64,000 nucleotides of DNA from NCBI RefSeq assembly GCF_035222485.1, contig NC_085920.1:6930001-6994000 (forward strand), read 5' to 3'. The DNA is from Podospora pseudoanserina (taxonomy: Eukaryota; Ascomycota; Sordariomycetes; Sordariales; Podosporaceae). Of the stretch, positions 1 through 11,845 are shown piece by piece (position 1 is the stretch's first letter; each line of letters opens with the position of its first letter). A program made the translations under genes and the position numbers. Below the pieces are notes generated by a model. It ran no database searches and had not been told where the DNA came from. It saw nothing but the letters and a program-made list of their open reading frames with translations.

Positions 1-24
1 TTATCCCCTTTCCCCTATCCACCA

Positions 25-2484
25 TCACCTGTGCCCCCCAAGAGGATCCTCCACCTCTCTCAACTCCCCCTCCTCTCCAGCTCCAATCTCCTCAACCAAC
101 CCCCTCATCACCGGCTCCAGCGTCTCCATCCCACTCAGCTGCGACATCCCCGGCCAAGGCCACTCCCTCTTCCCCAGACCGCTTTCCCCACCCCTCTCTT
201 CCTCTTGTCTCTGTTCAACCTCCCTAACGCGCCTCGTAAACATTGCCCCAAAGTCCCCTCCCAGCAACGACACCCCCGCATGCCGTGACGGCAACCGATC
301 AACCGCCACCTCCTGCCCCCCCTGACTGTACGAGTGCAGCAACAGGTCATCATTACTCGGATCCCAATAATGCGAGCTCACATCAGAGGTATTTCTTGTC
401 TGTGGCGGCTCGTAGTACCGGGAATGATAACCCGCCGGGATGGGTGGGTTGGAGTGGGAGAGGCGTCGGTAGTCAAGGGAGTCACTGTCGTTTGTGGAGG
501 CCTCTGAGGAGATACGGTGGCGAGGGTAGGGGTTGTGGTGTTGAGGGCAGGGGTTGCGGTGTTGAGGGCAGGAGTAGTGTTTCCTCCTTGTGCTGGTGGT
601 GGTGGTGGTGGTGGTGATTCTGGGCGTGGCGTCCCCCGGGGCGATGTCGCTTGTGCTTTTGTAGGTGCTCAATGTTGATCTGGAAGAGGGTAATCGGCGG
701 GCCAGGCGCTCGATCAGGGGGATGAGGGTGTTGAGCCAGCGGTTGTTGACCGATTCTAATCTGTCGAGGCGTTGAACCAAAAGTTCAATTTCGTGGTTGT
801 GGGTGTAGCGGAGTTCTTCGTATTGACGTAGGAGGTTCTGGTGGGACTCTGACCGGGGGACGGCTGCTGGAGAGGGACGACGGAATGAACAAGCCGTTGG
901 TGGTCGGGTAGGGAGGGTGCTATAGGAGGTGCTTGTTGAAACTGTTGGAACGAAACTCGAGTGTCGCGCGAGAATGAGATGTTCAATAGAGGTCGTGCTT
1001 CGCATGTCGGAGAAGCTGGGCATATGGCGGACTTTTCGTCCATGATGTTGAGAGTGGGGGGACGTGTCGGAGCCGGTGATGTGAATCTCAGGGGTGCTGT
1101 GGAGAGGGAAAACAGTGCTTTTTTTGCTGACATGACTGCGCTGCTCCTTCAAACGAGGAGCTGGTGACTGGCGTGCTGAGACTGGCTGCACATCAACAAC
1201 GGTCATGATGGGTGTGATACGGAAAGTGCAAGAGGGTTTCGGTTTGGGTGATAATGGCGAGAAAGGTTCTAGAGGCGGAAAGATCGAAGCGGCCCTCGAT
1301 TGGAATGACAGAGGGTGAGGGCTCATAGGTGTGCAGTGTCTCGTCGACGGAATGTCCTCTCTGTCGCTTTGTTCCGCATCCAGGGGGTCTTGGATAGCAG
1401 CCAGCGTGTGTTGTCGAAGGAACATATTGGAGCTATGAGCGGTGACGGTGTTATCACGTTTGATGCCCATGGCAGGGTGCTCATCTGCGGGACTTCGAGG
1501 ACTGCTCATGACGGTATGAGGTCGAGTGTCGACAGTGACGACATCTACTGGAACGAAATCTGATATCGAGCCTTTTGGGAGCGGTGTCAGCCCATGGGGG
1601 GAAGGGATAGTAATCATGCTGTGGGCACCGACCGAAGAGTTTGCCATCCGCGAGGGTGGCCGAGATTGTGTCCGGCTCCCAGTCCCCCCCTGTGCTATGG
1701 GTTCTGCGGCCGAGAGCACGCGGTCAGTAGAGAGCCTTTCCATTGGCGACTCTGGCGACGGGAGCATCGGGAACAACCCCTCACTGTTGGCACTTGTACT
1801 GTCGTTGGTGGTGCCTGAAGCAACCGATTCGCTAGACTCACGCTTCTCTTCTTCTACTGGCGGCAGAATCGTGACAGTGCCAGCCCGTTCGTCATCTGAA
1901 GGCGGCGGGCTGGGCTCTTGGGTAGGCTCATCAAGATGGTCGTACTCAATAGGTATCGATATGGCGATGTGGCGATAACCACCAGTAGTTGTTCCAGCAA
2001 CAGCTGTATCTGGCAGCCGAATTACGCCACCAGATGCGGGCCTCCCGTCCTTCTTCTTTCCTCTCTTGACCCTCTTCTTCCAAAATGACCAAAATGGACG
2101 TCTCTTCTTCGTCGTGACAGGTGGAGACTCAAACGTGTCAGGAATGGACATGTAATTCTGGGGTGGCGGCGAGGTGTTGCGGAGAAACTCAATCAGGGCC
2201 CTCGAGCTATCCCTGTCGTTCGCCCTTTTGATCTTGCGCCGAATGACGTCCTCGTCGGTGTCTGGGCGGAAAATGTCGGTGAGAATGCTCGAAGCATTCG
2301 AAAGCCTACGGAAGGTCTTGGGCCGGCTGTACTGGGATATTTGGCTGTCCATTTCTTCCAGCTCGTTTGAATGGATGGTGGTCTCCAGAGAGCCGCCTCG
2401 CCTGTTGAGCAGATGGGAACTGTCTTCCACCACAATGACAGTCTCCCTCTGCACTCGTATCCCGCCAATGTTTTCCGAAGACAT
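25..2484 (-). CDS. Uncharacterised 819-residue disordered/coiled-coil protein
   Basis: This is one uninterrupted reading frame with an ATG start and a TGA stop at 25-27. I do not recognise a family. The protein is rich in Ser, Pro and Thr. It has a strongly basic patch near residues 125-150 (KKRRPFWSFWKKR followed by KRGKKK) that could act as a nuclear localisation signal. One predicted helical or coiled-coil segment lies near residues 550-600 (LLRQYEELRY, then ELLVQRLDRLESVNNRW). A poly-Thr run follows, encoded by a GGT/ACC microsatellite at about 590-620, and then a His/Pro-rich stretch with repeated CPQH units. No signal peptide or membrane segment is visible. The last 80 residues are Glu/Gly-rich. 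Product identity is unknown; the length of the frame and the organised composition argue that it is real. Confidence 0.75.
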   Translation of the reverse strand: MSSENIGGIRVQRETVIVVEDSSHLLNRRGGSLETTIHSNELEEMDSQISQYSRPKTFRRLSNASSILTDIFRPDTDEDVIRRKIKRANDRDSSRALIEFLRNTSPPPQNYMSIPDTFESPPVTTKKRRPFWSFWKKRVKRGKKKDGRPASGGVIRLPDTAVAGTTTGGYRHIAISIPIEYDHLDEPTQEPSPPPSDDERAGTVTILPPVEEEKRESSESVASGTTNDSTSANSEGLFPMLPSPESPMERLSTDRVLSAAEPIAQGGTGSRTQSRPPSRMANSSVGAHSMITIPSPHGLTPLPKGSISDFVPVDVVTVDTRPHTVMSSPRSPADEHPAMGIKRDNTVTAHSSNMFLRQHTLAAIQDPLDAEQSDREDIPSTRHCTPMSPHPLSFQSRAASIFPPLEPFSPLSPKPKPSCTFRITPIMTVVDVQPVSARQSPAPRLKEQRSHVSKKSTVFPLHSTPEIHITGSDTSPHSQHHGRKVRHMPSFSDMRSTTSIEHLILARHSSFVPTVSTSTSYSTLPTRPPTACSFRRPSPAAVPRSESHQNLLRQYEELRYTHNHEIELLVQRLDRLESVNNRWLNTLIPLIERLARRLPSSRSTLSTYKSTSDIAPGDATPRITTTTTTTSTRRKHYSCPQHRNPCPQHHNPYPRHRISSEASTNDSDSLDYRRLSHSNPPIPAGYHSRYYEPPQTRNTSDVSSHYWDPSNDDLLLHSYSQGGQEVAVDRLPSRHAGVSLLGGDFGAMFTRRVREVEQRQEEERGGESGLGKREWPWPGMSQLSGMETLEPVMRGLVEEIGAGEEGELREVEDPLGGHR
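595..620. repeat. GGT trinucleotide microsatellite inside a coding region
   Basis: About eight tandem GGT units on the plus strand encode a poly-Thr run in the minus-strand 819-residue protein. Such tracts vary in length between strains. Confidence 0.8.
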
Positions 2485-4474
2485 GATGACGAACGTGCTT
2501 GATAATTATTGACTGCGATCCATGTTAGTCATCTACGGAAGGTGTCTCCGGGGTCACTCACTGGGGAGGTAGGCAGACTTCTCCAAAACCCAGCTCTCGG
2601 TCCCTCAAGTATCGGATAAGGGGTACGGTATTAACCAGGGCAATGGCCCCTTCTTGTCAAAAAGGAAACCAAAAAAGAAAATAATGTCTCCAGAAATAAC
2701 TTTTGTCATCAAATCATCAAAACTGCTAGAGACTCTGCACCATATTTGCCGCAAGGGAAGACGAACGGATGCGAACAAGTCCCGTCAGGGCATGAAGACA
2801 TATAGAAACAAAGGAGGGAATCAACTCACCCTTCCCAACAGGCGAGATGAGTCGACTATTAACCAAGTAATCGCCCACTCCCCCTCCACGATCTCAACTC
2901 CAAACAAACATTTCCTTCTACTAAGCTCCCCTAGTCCCAAGCAACGCGCATGAGAAAAGCGTCATCTGAGCGTGGCAAGCTCCCCAGCAGTCATCACCGT
3001 CTGAGCGCTCGCGAGTAAACCCGAGCTAGCTCATAACCAGCGTCTCTTAGGTAATATCCCATCTCTCATGCTAGAAATAATCGCACCCCGTCCCGACAAA
3101 CCCGGCAGATTCTGCACGCCTGCTTCCACAGTGTGTTCACCTCAGCCGAACCTCAAACATTCGCTCCCAGAATGACCAGCATGGCAAAGCAACAACAAAC
3201 AACATCCCCAACCTGCCGAGGCAGCCCCGATCCAAGGTTCAACGCTCCGCCCCGGTTCCCAAACCCCTGCGCTAGCTCCCGAAAGACTTGGACCCCTCGC
3301 CCCCTCCCAGCGCGTCCACACGACCTACTGACGACAAAACCCGGGACCTGACGATCTCTGTTTCGATTCGGGAAAACAACCCCCGACATCAGATATGCGC
3401 TACCATATCTCCAGTTGAGCTCTCGCAACTTGCGTACCCAAGGCGTCCTTCTCTCTTCAACAACACCTCCCCTCAGATAGCAACTGGTATGCGTGGCATC
3501 ACTGGTTGCCTTCCCGCAATGCCCGGCCAGTCCTCCCAGTCCTCCAGCACGTATCATGCACCCCGACTCACGTACATATGCAAAGACGATCTGTTTCAGA
3601 TTCAAAATAAAACACGCCGTACCAATTTTCTGCAGGCTAACTGCATCTCCTGCACTTCCCCAACGTCTTCAACGTCCTCGTCATATCAACGCCAAGCCCC
3701 CCCGTCCTGCCAAGCCCACACAGTCGGAGAATATCTACCAATAAAGCAGCTTCTCCCATCTCATCTCCATAAAATAAGCTTCTGGTCGATCGTCAACCGG
3801 CGGATCGGTGATCTTGGCAATGGAATCCACTGTCAACAACGTCGACCGGGCCAGCACCGTTCGCTAGAAGGTGGTAAACATTGGCATCAGTCCCAGTAAA
3901 TCTGGGAAGAAGGTTCCCATGATGGGGAAAAGAAGAAGGAGGGGGAATCCATCGTGCTGTATAGCATGCCTGTCGATGAACAAGCGGAGCCGTAGCATCC
4001 ATGATGGTGTGTCCGAGGTTCGAATATCATCAATGCCAGGTTGACATCGAGTACAATCACGATTTGTGCAGCAGCCACGTTGTTGCACCCAAAGCCCTCA
4101 CCTCACCCCACGTAGCCATCTCACGAGCCCTCTCAACCCTCACCTCAAGCAACCATCTCCCCACTCTAAAACTAGAGCCCCAGCCCCGGAGCCATGGCAT
4201 AAACCCTCTATGGTCGCTTCTACAAATATCTAAGCATGAAATCTTCATGGTTAACCCCCGCTCCATGGCTGTGGCCAACTAATGCCACCAAATGCTTTTG
4301 TTTAGCCATGAAAATACGCAAGGCCTTCCCACTGATGAGCATAGTATATAAACCATAAAAAAACCCAAAAAAAACCGATATTTGCCGTGACCGGAGGACG
4401 CATAAAGTCGGTTTTAAACGTCAAACACGCCCTCCCACTATCTCCAAACGTATCATGAGCCACACGTCTCTCGG
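2485..4474. other. Intergenic region, about 2.0 kb
   Basis: This lies between the start of the 819-residue gene and the stop of SEN1, both on minus. It should hold the promoter and leader of the former and the 3' UTR and terminator of the latter. Only short open frames without recognisable content occur on either strand. An A-rich stretch at 4358-4380 could belong to the SEN1 polyadenylation region. I see no RNA gene or repeat. Confidence 0.6.
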
Positions 4475-7400
4475 TTAACGTCTTGGCCCTGGTTTCCGCC
4501 TAATAAAGGGGTCGCTCGCTGGCTTGCGTGCTGGCGGTACCGGTCCCTATTTCATTCATCAGCACTCCCCTGAACTGGCAGGACACATCTGTGACTTACC
4601 CTAGATCCGGGCGGGGGTACACTAGGCCTCTGGCCCTGTCCATTAGGCGGCCCGTTCGGTCTCGGGCCCTGTCCTGGTCCCGGCCCATTCGCCACCTGAG
4701 GCTGCTGACCCCATTGCTGCGGACGTGGAGGTTGAGCCGCAGGTGCCCTCTCCGGGGGCGCCAGGCCCAACACCTCCATAGCTGACGGGTCGATGGGTGG
4801 CTTCACCGTGGCTGCTCTCGGCATGACTGGTGGAGCGGCATTCATATTGTGACGCGCCGCATTCGCGTTCTGTTGAATCTAATTGTAGAGTGTCAGTCGT
4901 CTGTGTTCTTGATTCTTCGTGTCGTTCCATGTCGATATTCACCTTTTTGGACGGGCGGCCGTCGTCGTTACTATCGCGCGCCCGCTTCTTTCCTGTTGAT
5001 CCAACCGTTGGCTGGATAGTGGGCGGCATGTCATCACGAGGACCGCTTGGGCGACGATATGGCAGGTTGGCTGGAGGCACATCAGGCATCTCCACATTAG
5101 AAGAAGGCGCATCAGGCATCTCAACATCTTCGGTTGGGCGTGGGCGAGATGGTGCAGGAGGGGGGGCACCCAGCTGTTTAAAGGCGGCAGCTGGCAACTG
5201 CGGACCACGGCTGTCCAGCATGGCCAGAATGTTACCGGTGGTGTACCGGTCACGCTCCTTGGCGTCCTCAATGAGCTTATTCCAGTATTCACCCTGCTGA
5301 AGCGCCCGGGAGTCGCCCAAAATCCACAGGGATGACTTGGCACGTGTCAGACCGACGTTCATGCGGCGAATATCAGTCATGAAACCGATACCACCAGTCG
5401 GGCTGGCGCGAACGCAAGAGAAGATGATGATCTCACACTCACGACCCTGGAACGCATCGGTAGTGTTGAACTCGATCTCCTCTGTAATGCCCTCACCATA
5501 CTTGTCGGTGAACCTCTGTCGCAATCTGTGAAGCTGAGCCTTGTAGGGAGTAATGATGCCGATCTTGCCTCTGGCATCGACGTTGCTGTAGTCAGAGCGG
5601 AAGCGCTGGTACAGTTTCATAGCAACCTTGAGCTCTTCCTCGTTAACCAGGGACTGGTTTTTAGGCCCACGCGATTGCGAACCCTTGACATCAAAGAACC
5701 GGTAAGGGCCAAGATAGACGCTCTGGTGCCACGGCTGGAGACGCAAGCCTGCCATGTCGGCGCCGTCTTGGAGCAGCCCTTCGTAAAACTCCTTGCTTGG
5801 GAACCTGCTGATTTCGGGGTGCATGCGATACTGCATGTCGAGCAGGTGGACATCTTTGGCGTGGTTCTTTTGCATGCGGACGAACAAGCTCTGGTCGTAG
5901 CCGTATCTAGCAGCAGACTGAGAGAGAACGGTAGGCGGCAGCTGCTTGGGATCACCGACCAGAATGCATTTTGAGCAGCCATACTTGAGCGGAATGAGTG
6001 CACTAAGCTCCACACATTGGGCCGCCTCATCAATGATGACTGTCTCAAACTCGACATTGAGATTCTTGAACATCTCGTGGCCGCTACCGCTCAGTGTGGC
6101 ACACAAGACCTGAGCTTTGTCGAGAATTTCTTGCTGAACCTGTCGGCGCTTGATCTCGACCTCACGTTGGAACGTGTTTCCACTGCTCTTATCGGCCTCG
6201 ATGCGAGCTCCGATATGGGCACGGCGTTTCATCAGGTCGTCGTACTCTCTCTTCAGCTTGTTCATCAACTGATGATCATCGGCAGCTTGAGCAGCATCAA
6301 GCTGTGGCCGAAGCTCGGAGAGTTTGACCTTGATCTCGCCAGCTTCCTTGTGCATTTGCTCGCGGTCGCTGGGTCCACTGCTGTTGATCACCGCTTCCAT
6401 CCGTGCCTTGACTTGCTCATCCAGGGTCACGTCTTTAACACCAGCGTTGATAGCGTCAGTTCGACCGAGACGCAGCACCTCGATCTTGTGGTGGGTTCCG
6501 TTCATTGTCTTTACGCCCTGCTTGAGACGCAGGACCAGCTCATCCACGGCTGCGTTACTGGGGGCACAGACAAGCAGCTTCCTGGCCGGGGCTGTGGTGG
6601 GTTTTGCCGTGAGTCCCGGCCGGGGGATGCTGACGGCACCATTGGAACCCTTGAGGGAGTTCGACAACAGGCAGCCAACCATGGCGACAATGGTTTTAGT
6701 CTTGCCCGTACCCGGAGGGCCCTGTACCAAAGTAAACCCATCATTCTCCTTCGCATTCAAGATGGCCTTTGCTTGCCCAAGATTGAGTTGGTAGTTGTCC
6801 ATCACCCCTTTGATAGCCTGATCGCCAAAGTTGAGCATCGGCGACGGCTCAGCCTTGAGAACCTCATCCATCAAGTCATAGTACTGCAAGCTTTCCAGAG
6901 CAGCATATTCGCGCTCGATTGTGGTCATGTTGGTGATCTTGACCACCGAGAACTCGCTACCCGGAACAAGGGCCTGATGGATTGGATTTCCCCTACCATT
7001 CAACCGATAGACAACCTCGACGATGTCTTTCTTGTAGGTTGTCTTCCAGATACGAGAAAGACAATGCAACTCCTCCGGTTGGTTCAAGGGATCCTCTCCT
7101 CTTGACATCAACACAATGTCGCCTTCCGAGAGACCACGGTCTTTGGAAACCGCAGCAGGCACCGAAGCCGTGACCTCGACAAACTTGTCAACCGCCATAC
7201 GACTCAAAACCTTGATCCCAAATTGCTTCGAGGTAGTTTCATCCTTGGCCGTCACGAACGACCGCCAGGCTTCATTGATGAGCAGGGGGAAAAACGTTTG
7301 TTTGTAGCTGACGGGATCGTTGTACGTGTTGGAGACTTCCGCACAGCGATACCCATTTGGAGGGTCATTCCCTTCATGAAAAATATCCCATTCAAGAATC

Positions 7401-10400
7401 GCAAGGTGAAGTGTGTCCATCGGGGGGATCAAACGAGCACGCATATCCTTGGCGGACCGCATGAGCTTGACCTTCTTCACAGGTCCGCGGTTCTTCGCCA
7501 TCAAGAGCTCAAGACGACGTTGATCAGCCTCGCTCAAGGTCTTGTTCGCCTTCTTGGCCTTGAGAACAATCACCTCATCATCATCATCCGACTCGTCCTC
7601 GTCCTCCGAAGACGACCCAACCATGATTTCGTCCTTCAACGCCGGGGCATGGTCTTTGCCCTTTGCACCAGCGATGCCTTGCAAACCGGAGCCTTCACCT
7701 GCCACAATCTTTGTCGGCGCACGCAAAGCTCTGGCCTTGGCAATAGCTTCGGCGTCACGCTTGGCCTTCTCGGCCTTCTCCCTAGCTCGCGCCTCCTTGA
7801 GAGAGGCCTGCTTTGCAGAAATAGCGGCTGGACTAAGCACTGTTGGCTGCTTGGGCTTGACTATCTCGGACTTCAGCTGCTCCAGCTTCGACTTGTTCTT
7901 GTCATACGTCGGTGTGAGGCTGAGCAGAGGATCTTTGTAGTCCTTGGAGGTCGCCTTGAAGAAGTCAAGCTTGCTCTGCTTGAGAGCGCGCTCTCTAGCC
8001 TCTTTCTCGCCGGGTTTGATGCCCATGAACTGCTCCTCGATCACGGCATCCTCTCCGAGAGCCTTGAGTAGTTCAATGCGCTGCTCGTCCGTCAGATTTG
8101 TCTTAGTAGGATACTCTGGCCTGGCGCCATGTGATCGCTTGGCGTCCTTGATCATCTTGCCCAGGTGTAACAAGGTGTTTGGAGGCAGTGCCATGTCCTG
8201 CTGCTTCATTCTGGTAATCAGCTGCTTGACGATCCTGATAATACCAGAGATAAGGTACTGATCACGGAGCTGAAGCATGTCCACCAGCGAGAAAGAATAG
8301 AACCGAGGCGGCTCGAGGACATCCTTCATGGCGTCTGAGGTCGGGATTCCAGTTTCACTGCTCTCTTGGTGGCTTAGAGCAGAGGCAAGAACACCATCTT
8401 GCTCAAACAGCTTGTTGGCGAGCTCCATGACATCTCGACAAAAGTCCTCCATCACCTTCTTCTCGACCATCTCGTGCCACTTCCTCATCATCCTAAACGA
8501 GTGATCGATGGCCCTCCAAACACTTCTCCACCAGCTCTTGACGACGGCCCGCTCATCGGCCGTCAGGGTCTTGCGTCTCAACTGACCGGACGATGGATCG
8601 CAAAGGCCATTCAGTACGAAGTCGCTGCACTGGAGGATGGGGATCATGTGAGTCCAAGGTGCACCTTCACCCTTGTACGCCGAGATGGTTTCAACAGCAT
8701 TGGTGATAGCTTGCACAAACGGCTGGAAATGCCTCTCCACCATCCTTTCAATGGCATCGCTGCGAACCATTTCGTCAGTTATGGCCTTGATCAGCTCAAA
8801 GCCAGCTTCGCGAATTGCCTCTTCGCCATGGATGAGCGATGACACGATGGCTTGGATCGTCTTGCCATAACTGGAGCACAGGTTTGCTAGCTCTAACTGC
8901 GTAAAGTCGGTCATGCGGTTCAGGACTTTTCCAATAGCAGCTGTTTGTTGTTGATATCGATTGTTGAATACCTCGTGTTCCTTCTTGAGCTTCTCCTTTC
9001 GCTTAGGGATGAACTTCTCGATGGCACGTAGCGGCAGGGTAGCTTGTAGCATAGCTTCTGCCAGTTCGAAATGGCCGAGCTGAGAGGGCCAGAGCATCTC
9101 AAGAAAAGACTCCCACAGTTTCCCGGAATCCCTATTCATAATATTTTGGACTGGCCGGCGATCAACTAGGGCCTTCCATTCGATCTCCGTGGCTCGCGCA
9201 TCAAGGGCCAAAGCTGAGTGAATAATGGCTATGCCGGCCTTGGAGAGACCGATGTTGTATGTGTCCCCAGGCCTCAGCTTTGCGGCCCCAATGATGACTT
9301 CACCATACTGGAGTACTTTGTTCAGCAGCTGATTGACCGTGATGAGGGATGTCTGTGTGTCGAATGGGTTCTCTGGGTCCAAGAAGCCCTTCAAGCATTC
9401 GTGGAGAGCAACCAAGCCCGAGAGAGTGCAAGTGGCATGTGCTGAGCGGTCGCACGACGGATCCTGCCGAAACGTGCTCAGGAGATGCTGCAAAACAGTG
9501 TCGCATGCATCTGAGCGCTGGATTTGCGGCAGTGAACGAATGAAGGCCATTAGCCAGCCAGCCAATGCCGGTACCCTGTCGCCACTGTCGCCTCCCGATT
9601 CCATCCTCTCGGGCAGAAGCGAATTGTTCAGGAGCGGACGAAAGCCTGGGCTCATGAAGATTTGCTCCACCAAGGTGCTGGGCGAAAGCTGAGCAAACGC
9701 AGCCCAAAACGCTTTGGGTGCCTTTTCCATGAGACCTTGGAGTCCTTGCAAGACCGACAACAGGGCCTCGTCTGAATCCGTCATCAAGTGCTCCAGGGCA
9801 AGAAAATAAATATTGGGCGAGACCTCCATTGCTCGAAGCCAGTTCACAATTTGTTTCTCGCCCAACAGCCGCAGTATTTTCGAAAAGCCCCGCCAGAATC
9901 TGGGTATCTTATCTGGAGTGTTGCCCCCTCTGCTCATCGAAACCCACAGGATTGACTCTGTCAACCAGGGAGATACGGCCCAATCCCACTCGTCCTGCTT
10001 CAAGCTTTCGGGTTCTCGCCGGTCCCAAGCGGCCTCGGCAAAGTCCCTCTTGTACTTTGACTCGGAGAAAAGAAAGGACGTCATCGATGGAAGCAAACCG
10101 CCAGGCAGTTTGGCGGGCTTCTTACGCTGGGTGTTCTCAAAAACATAGTCAAAGTCCTGGATGCGATCCTTGAACGCAAGATACTTCCAACTGCAGAGTG
10201 CCTCAAAGAGAGCCAAGACTGCCGAGATGCTGTGCTGGACCAACTTCGTTGTTGTCATCGGACCATTCCTTTCAAGTATATCTCTGGCTTCCTTCAGCCC
10301 ACGGTCGATGCGTCCCCTGTCGAAATCGTCCAGGTGGGTTTCCATGACACGGATATGCTCAGGGCGCAGGCATCTACAGCACATTAGAACCAACCTTTGG

Positions 10401-10806
10401 GTACTCAAGTCCGCCTGATAACTACTTACTCGGGGAGGCGTTGCAGAAAGGGTTCCCGTGCTCGGTGCCAGCGTCGTATGCACGAGTCGCACCGTGTAAG
10501 GTATGTTTCAACACGCTCCTTCCAATTAGGAAGCCATGTGCTCGAGCGCTCTGGCGGGAGTCCCATCAGGAGGCTGAGGTTGTATGATATCTGGAGGCGA
10601 TGCTTGTAGTCCTCGTTTCGCTTTTTCTTTTCCTCGACGGACACGGCGCCGCCGCCAGACTCGTCGGGCTCATCGGGGAAGTCGAGGTTCTCATAGTCGG
10701 TGAGATCATCGTCGTTTAATTTCGGGCAGCACAGGTGAGCGTCGGGTGGGAAGTCTTCGAAATCATTGTGCCATTCGATGATGGTCTGTTCGAGATTGCC
10801 CTCCAT
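4475..10806 (-). CDS. SEN1: SEN1-type superfamily 1 RNA/DNA helicase
   Basis: This is the nuclear helicase that terminates non-coding RNA polymerase II transcripts and resolves R-loops. Four exons give about 2052 residues: 10430-10806, 4943-10373, 4600-4878 and 4475-4546, with introns of 56, 64 and 53 bp. The splices keep frame across RLPE/CLRPEH and SKK/IQQNAN and give a final exon ending in DPFIRRKPGPRR. The N-terminal 1200 residues are the helical SEN1 N-domain. The helicase core follows: Walker A GPPGTGKTKT near residue 1342, IIDEAAQC near 1573, GDPKQLPPTV, QYRMHPEI, AFQGRECEI and the GLTRAKSSLW motif VI. A linker rich in Lys/Arg and Asp/Glu lies before the core, and the tail is Pro-rich and disordered. 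I chose the ATG at 10806, since the open frame above it has no further ATG. The family assignment is secure. Confidence 0.95.
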
Positions 10807-11625
10807 GGCTGCGGTTGGCTCGACGAGCAACGTCGATGAATCGAACGCTGTACCGATGTGGTTTATTGAAGATTAGGTCAGGGCAGACCATCCATCGGCA
10901 ACCTGGTGCTAATACTGTCAAGTTGTTGTGGGGGCATGCAGAGAAGAAAGCCCCCGGAGAAAACCAGGGATATCTGGTCAGCGTCAAAGAGAGAAAGAAC
11001 CAGCAGTGGAAGCCACGGTCAATCTCTCTAGGAATTTCCTGAGGGAAGCAGATCTGTGCAATGCCAGGTTCTTCACGTGACCCTGGGCAGGTAGCAAGCA
11101 AAATGCGCTGACCTGCCTAATATTTGCAGTGCGTGGGTGGGTTTGATTGCAGCTTCTGGATTTCTGGGGCAGTCGCGAACTTTGAGAAGTTGATCCCACA
11201 GCAAGCGCGTCGTGCCATCTGTGGAGCACTTTAGGTGGGGCAACAATTAGAACCCCTGCAAAAGCTTGAGGCTTGAGTGGGTGGGTGACCTAGTGGGGTT
11301 CCTTTGAACTGTCGTGCCTGCCAACATCACCAACATTTGGTTACTCCGTAGCACTTCGTCACTTCAGCAGATCGAGCACCTTGGGTTGACTGCATGTATA
11401 ACTGAATCATTGGCAAATTATACGCTATCTGGAAGTTTGAGCCCGTCGTTTCTATACTCCCTGTAAACCGATATCATCGGCAACCTTTCGCAACTATGAG
11501 AAGCGTCAACATGGTTGAATCAAATGCTCTCTCGCCGTTTGCAAGCTCATGAAAACCACTGTGTTAATGGCAATGCCACAATCACCCCGGACTGCGACTT
11601 AAGCGTCATGATCCATGTCGTTCTT
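10807..11625. other. Intergenic region, promoter side of SEN1
   Basis: About 0.8 kb between the SEN1 start and the stop of the DNA glycosylase, both on minus. It is expected to contain the SEN1 promoter and the glycosylase 3' UTR. No gene, repeat or RNA is evident. Confidence 0.6.
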
Positions 11626-11804
11626 CTAAATCTCATGCTCATCCTCCATATCAACGTCCTGGTCCTCATTTTCTTCCTCGTCAGCATCCTCTCCGTCATC
11701 TTCTTCTACACGATCCATGCCTTCATCCACATTAGCATCCTCCTCCTCTTGATTGAAACCATCATCACCCTCATCCTCATCCTCATCCTCATCCTCACCC
11801 TCAT

Positions 11805-11845
<41 letters not shown>

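Noticed and set aside
4010-4030. GAGGTTCGAATATC resembling a tRNA B box
   Set aside because: No upstream A box at the right distance and no clover-leaf pairing.
6017-8071. Plus-strand open frames of 362 and 282 codons inside SEN1
   Set aside because: They lie antisense to the conserved helicase core and have no recognisable content.
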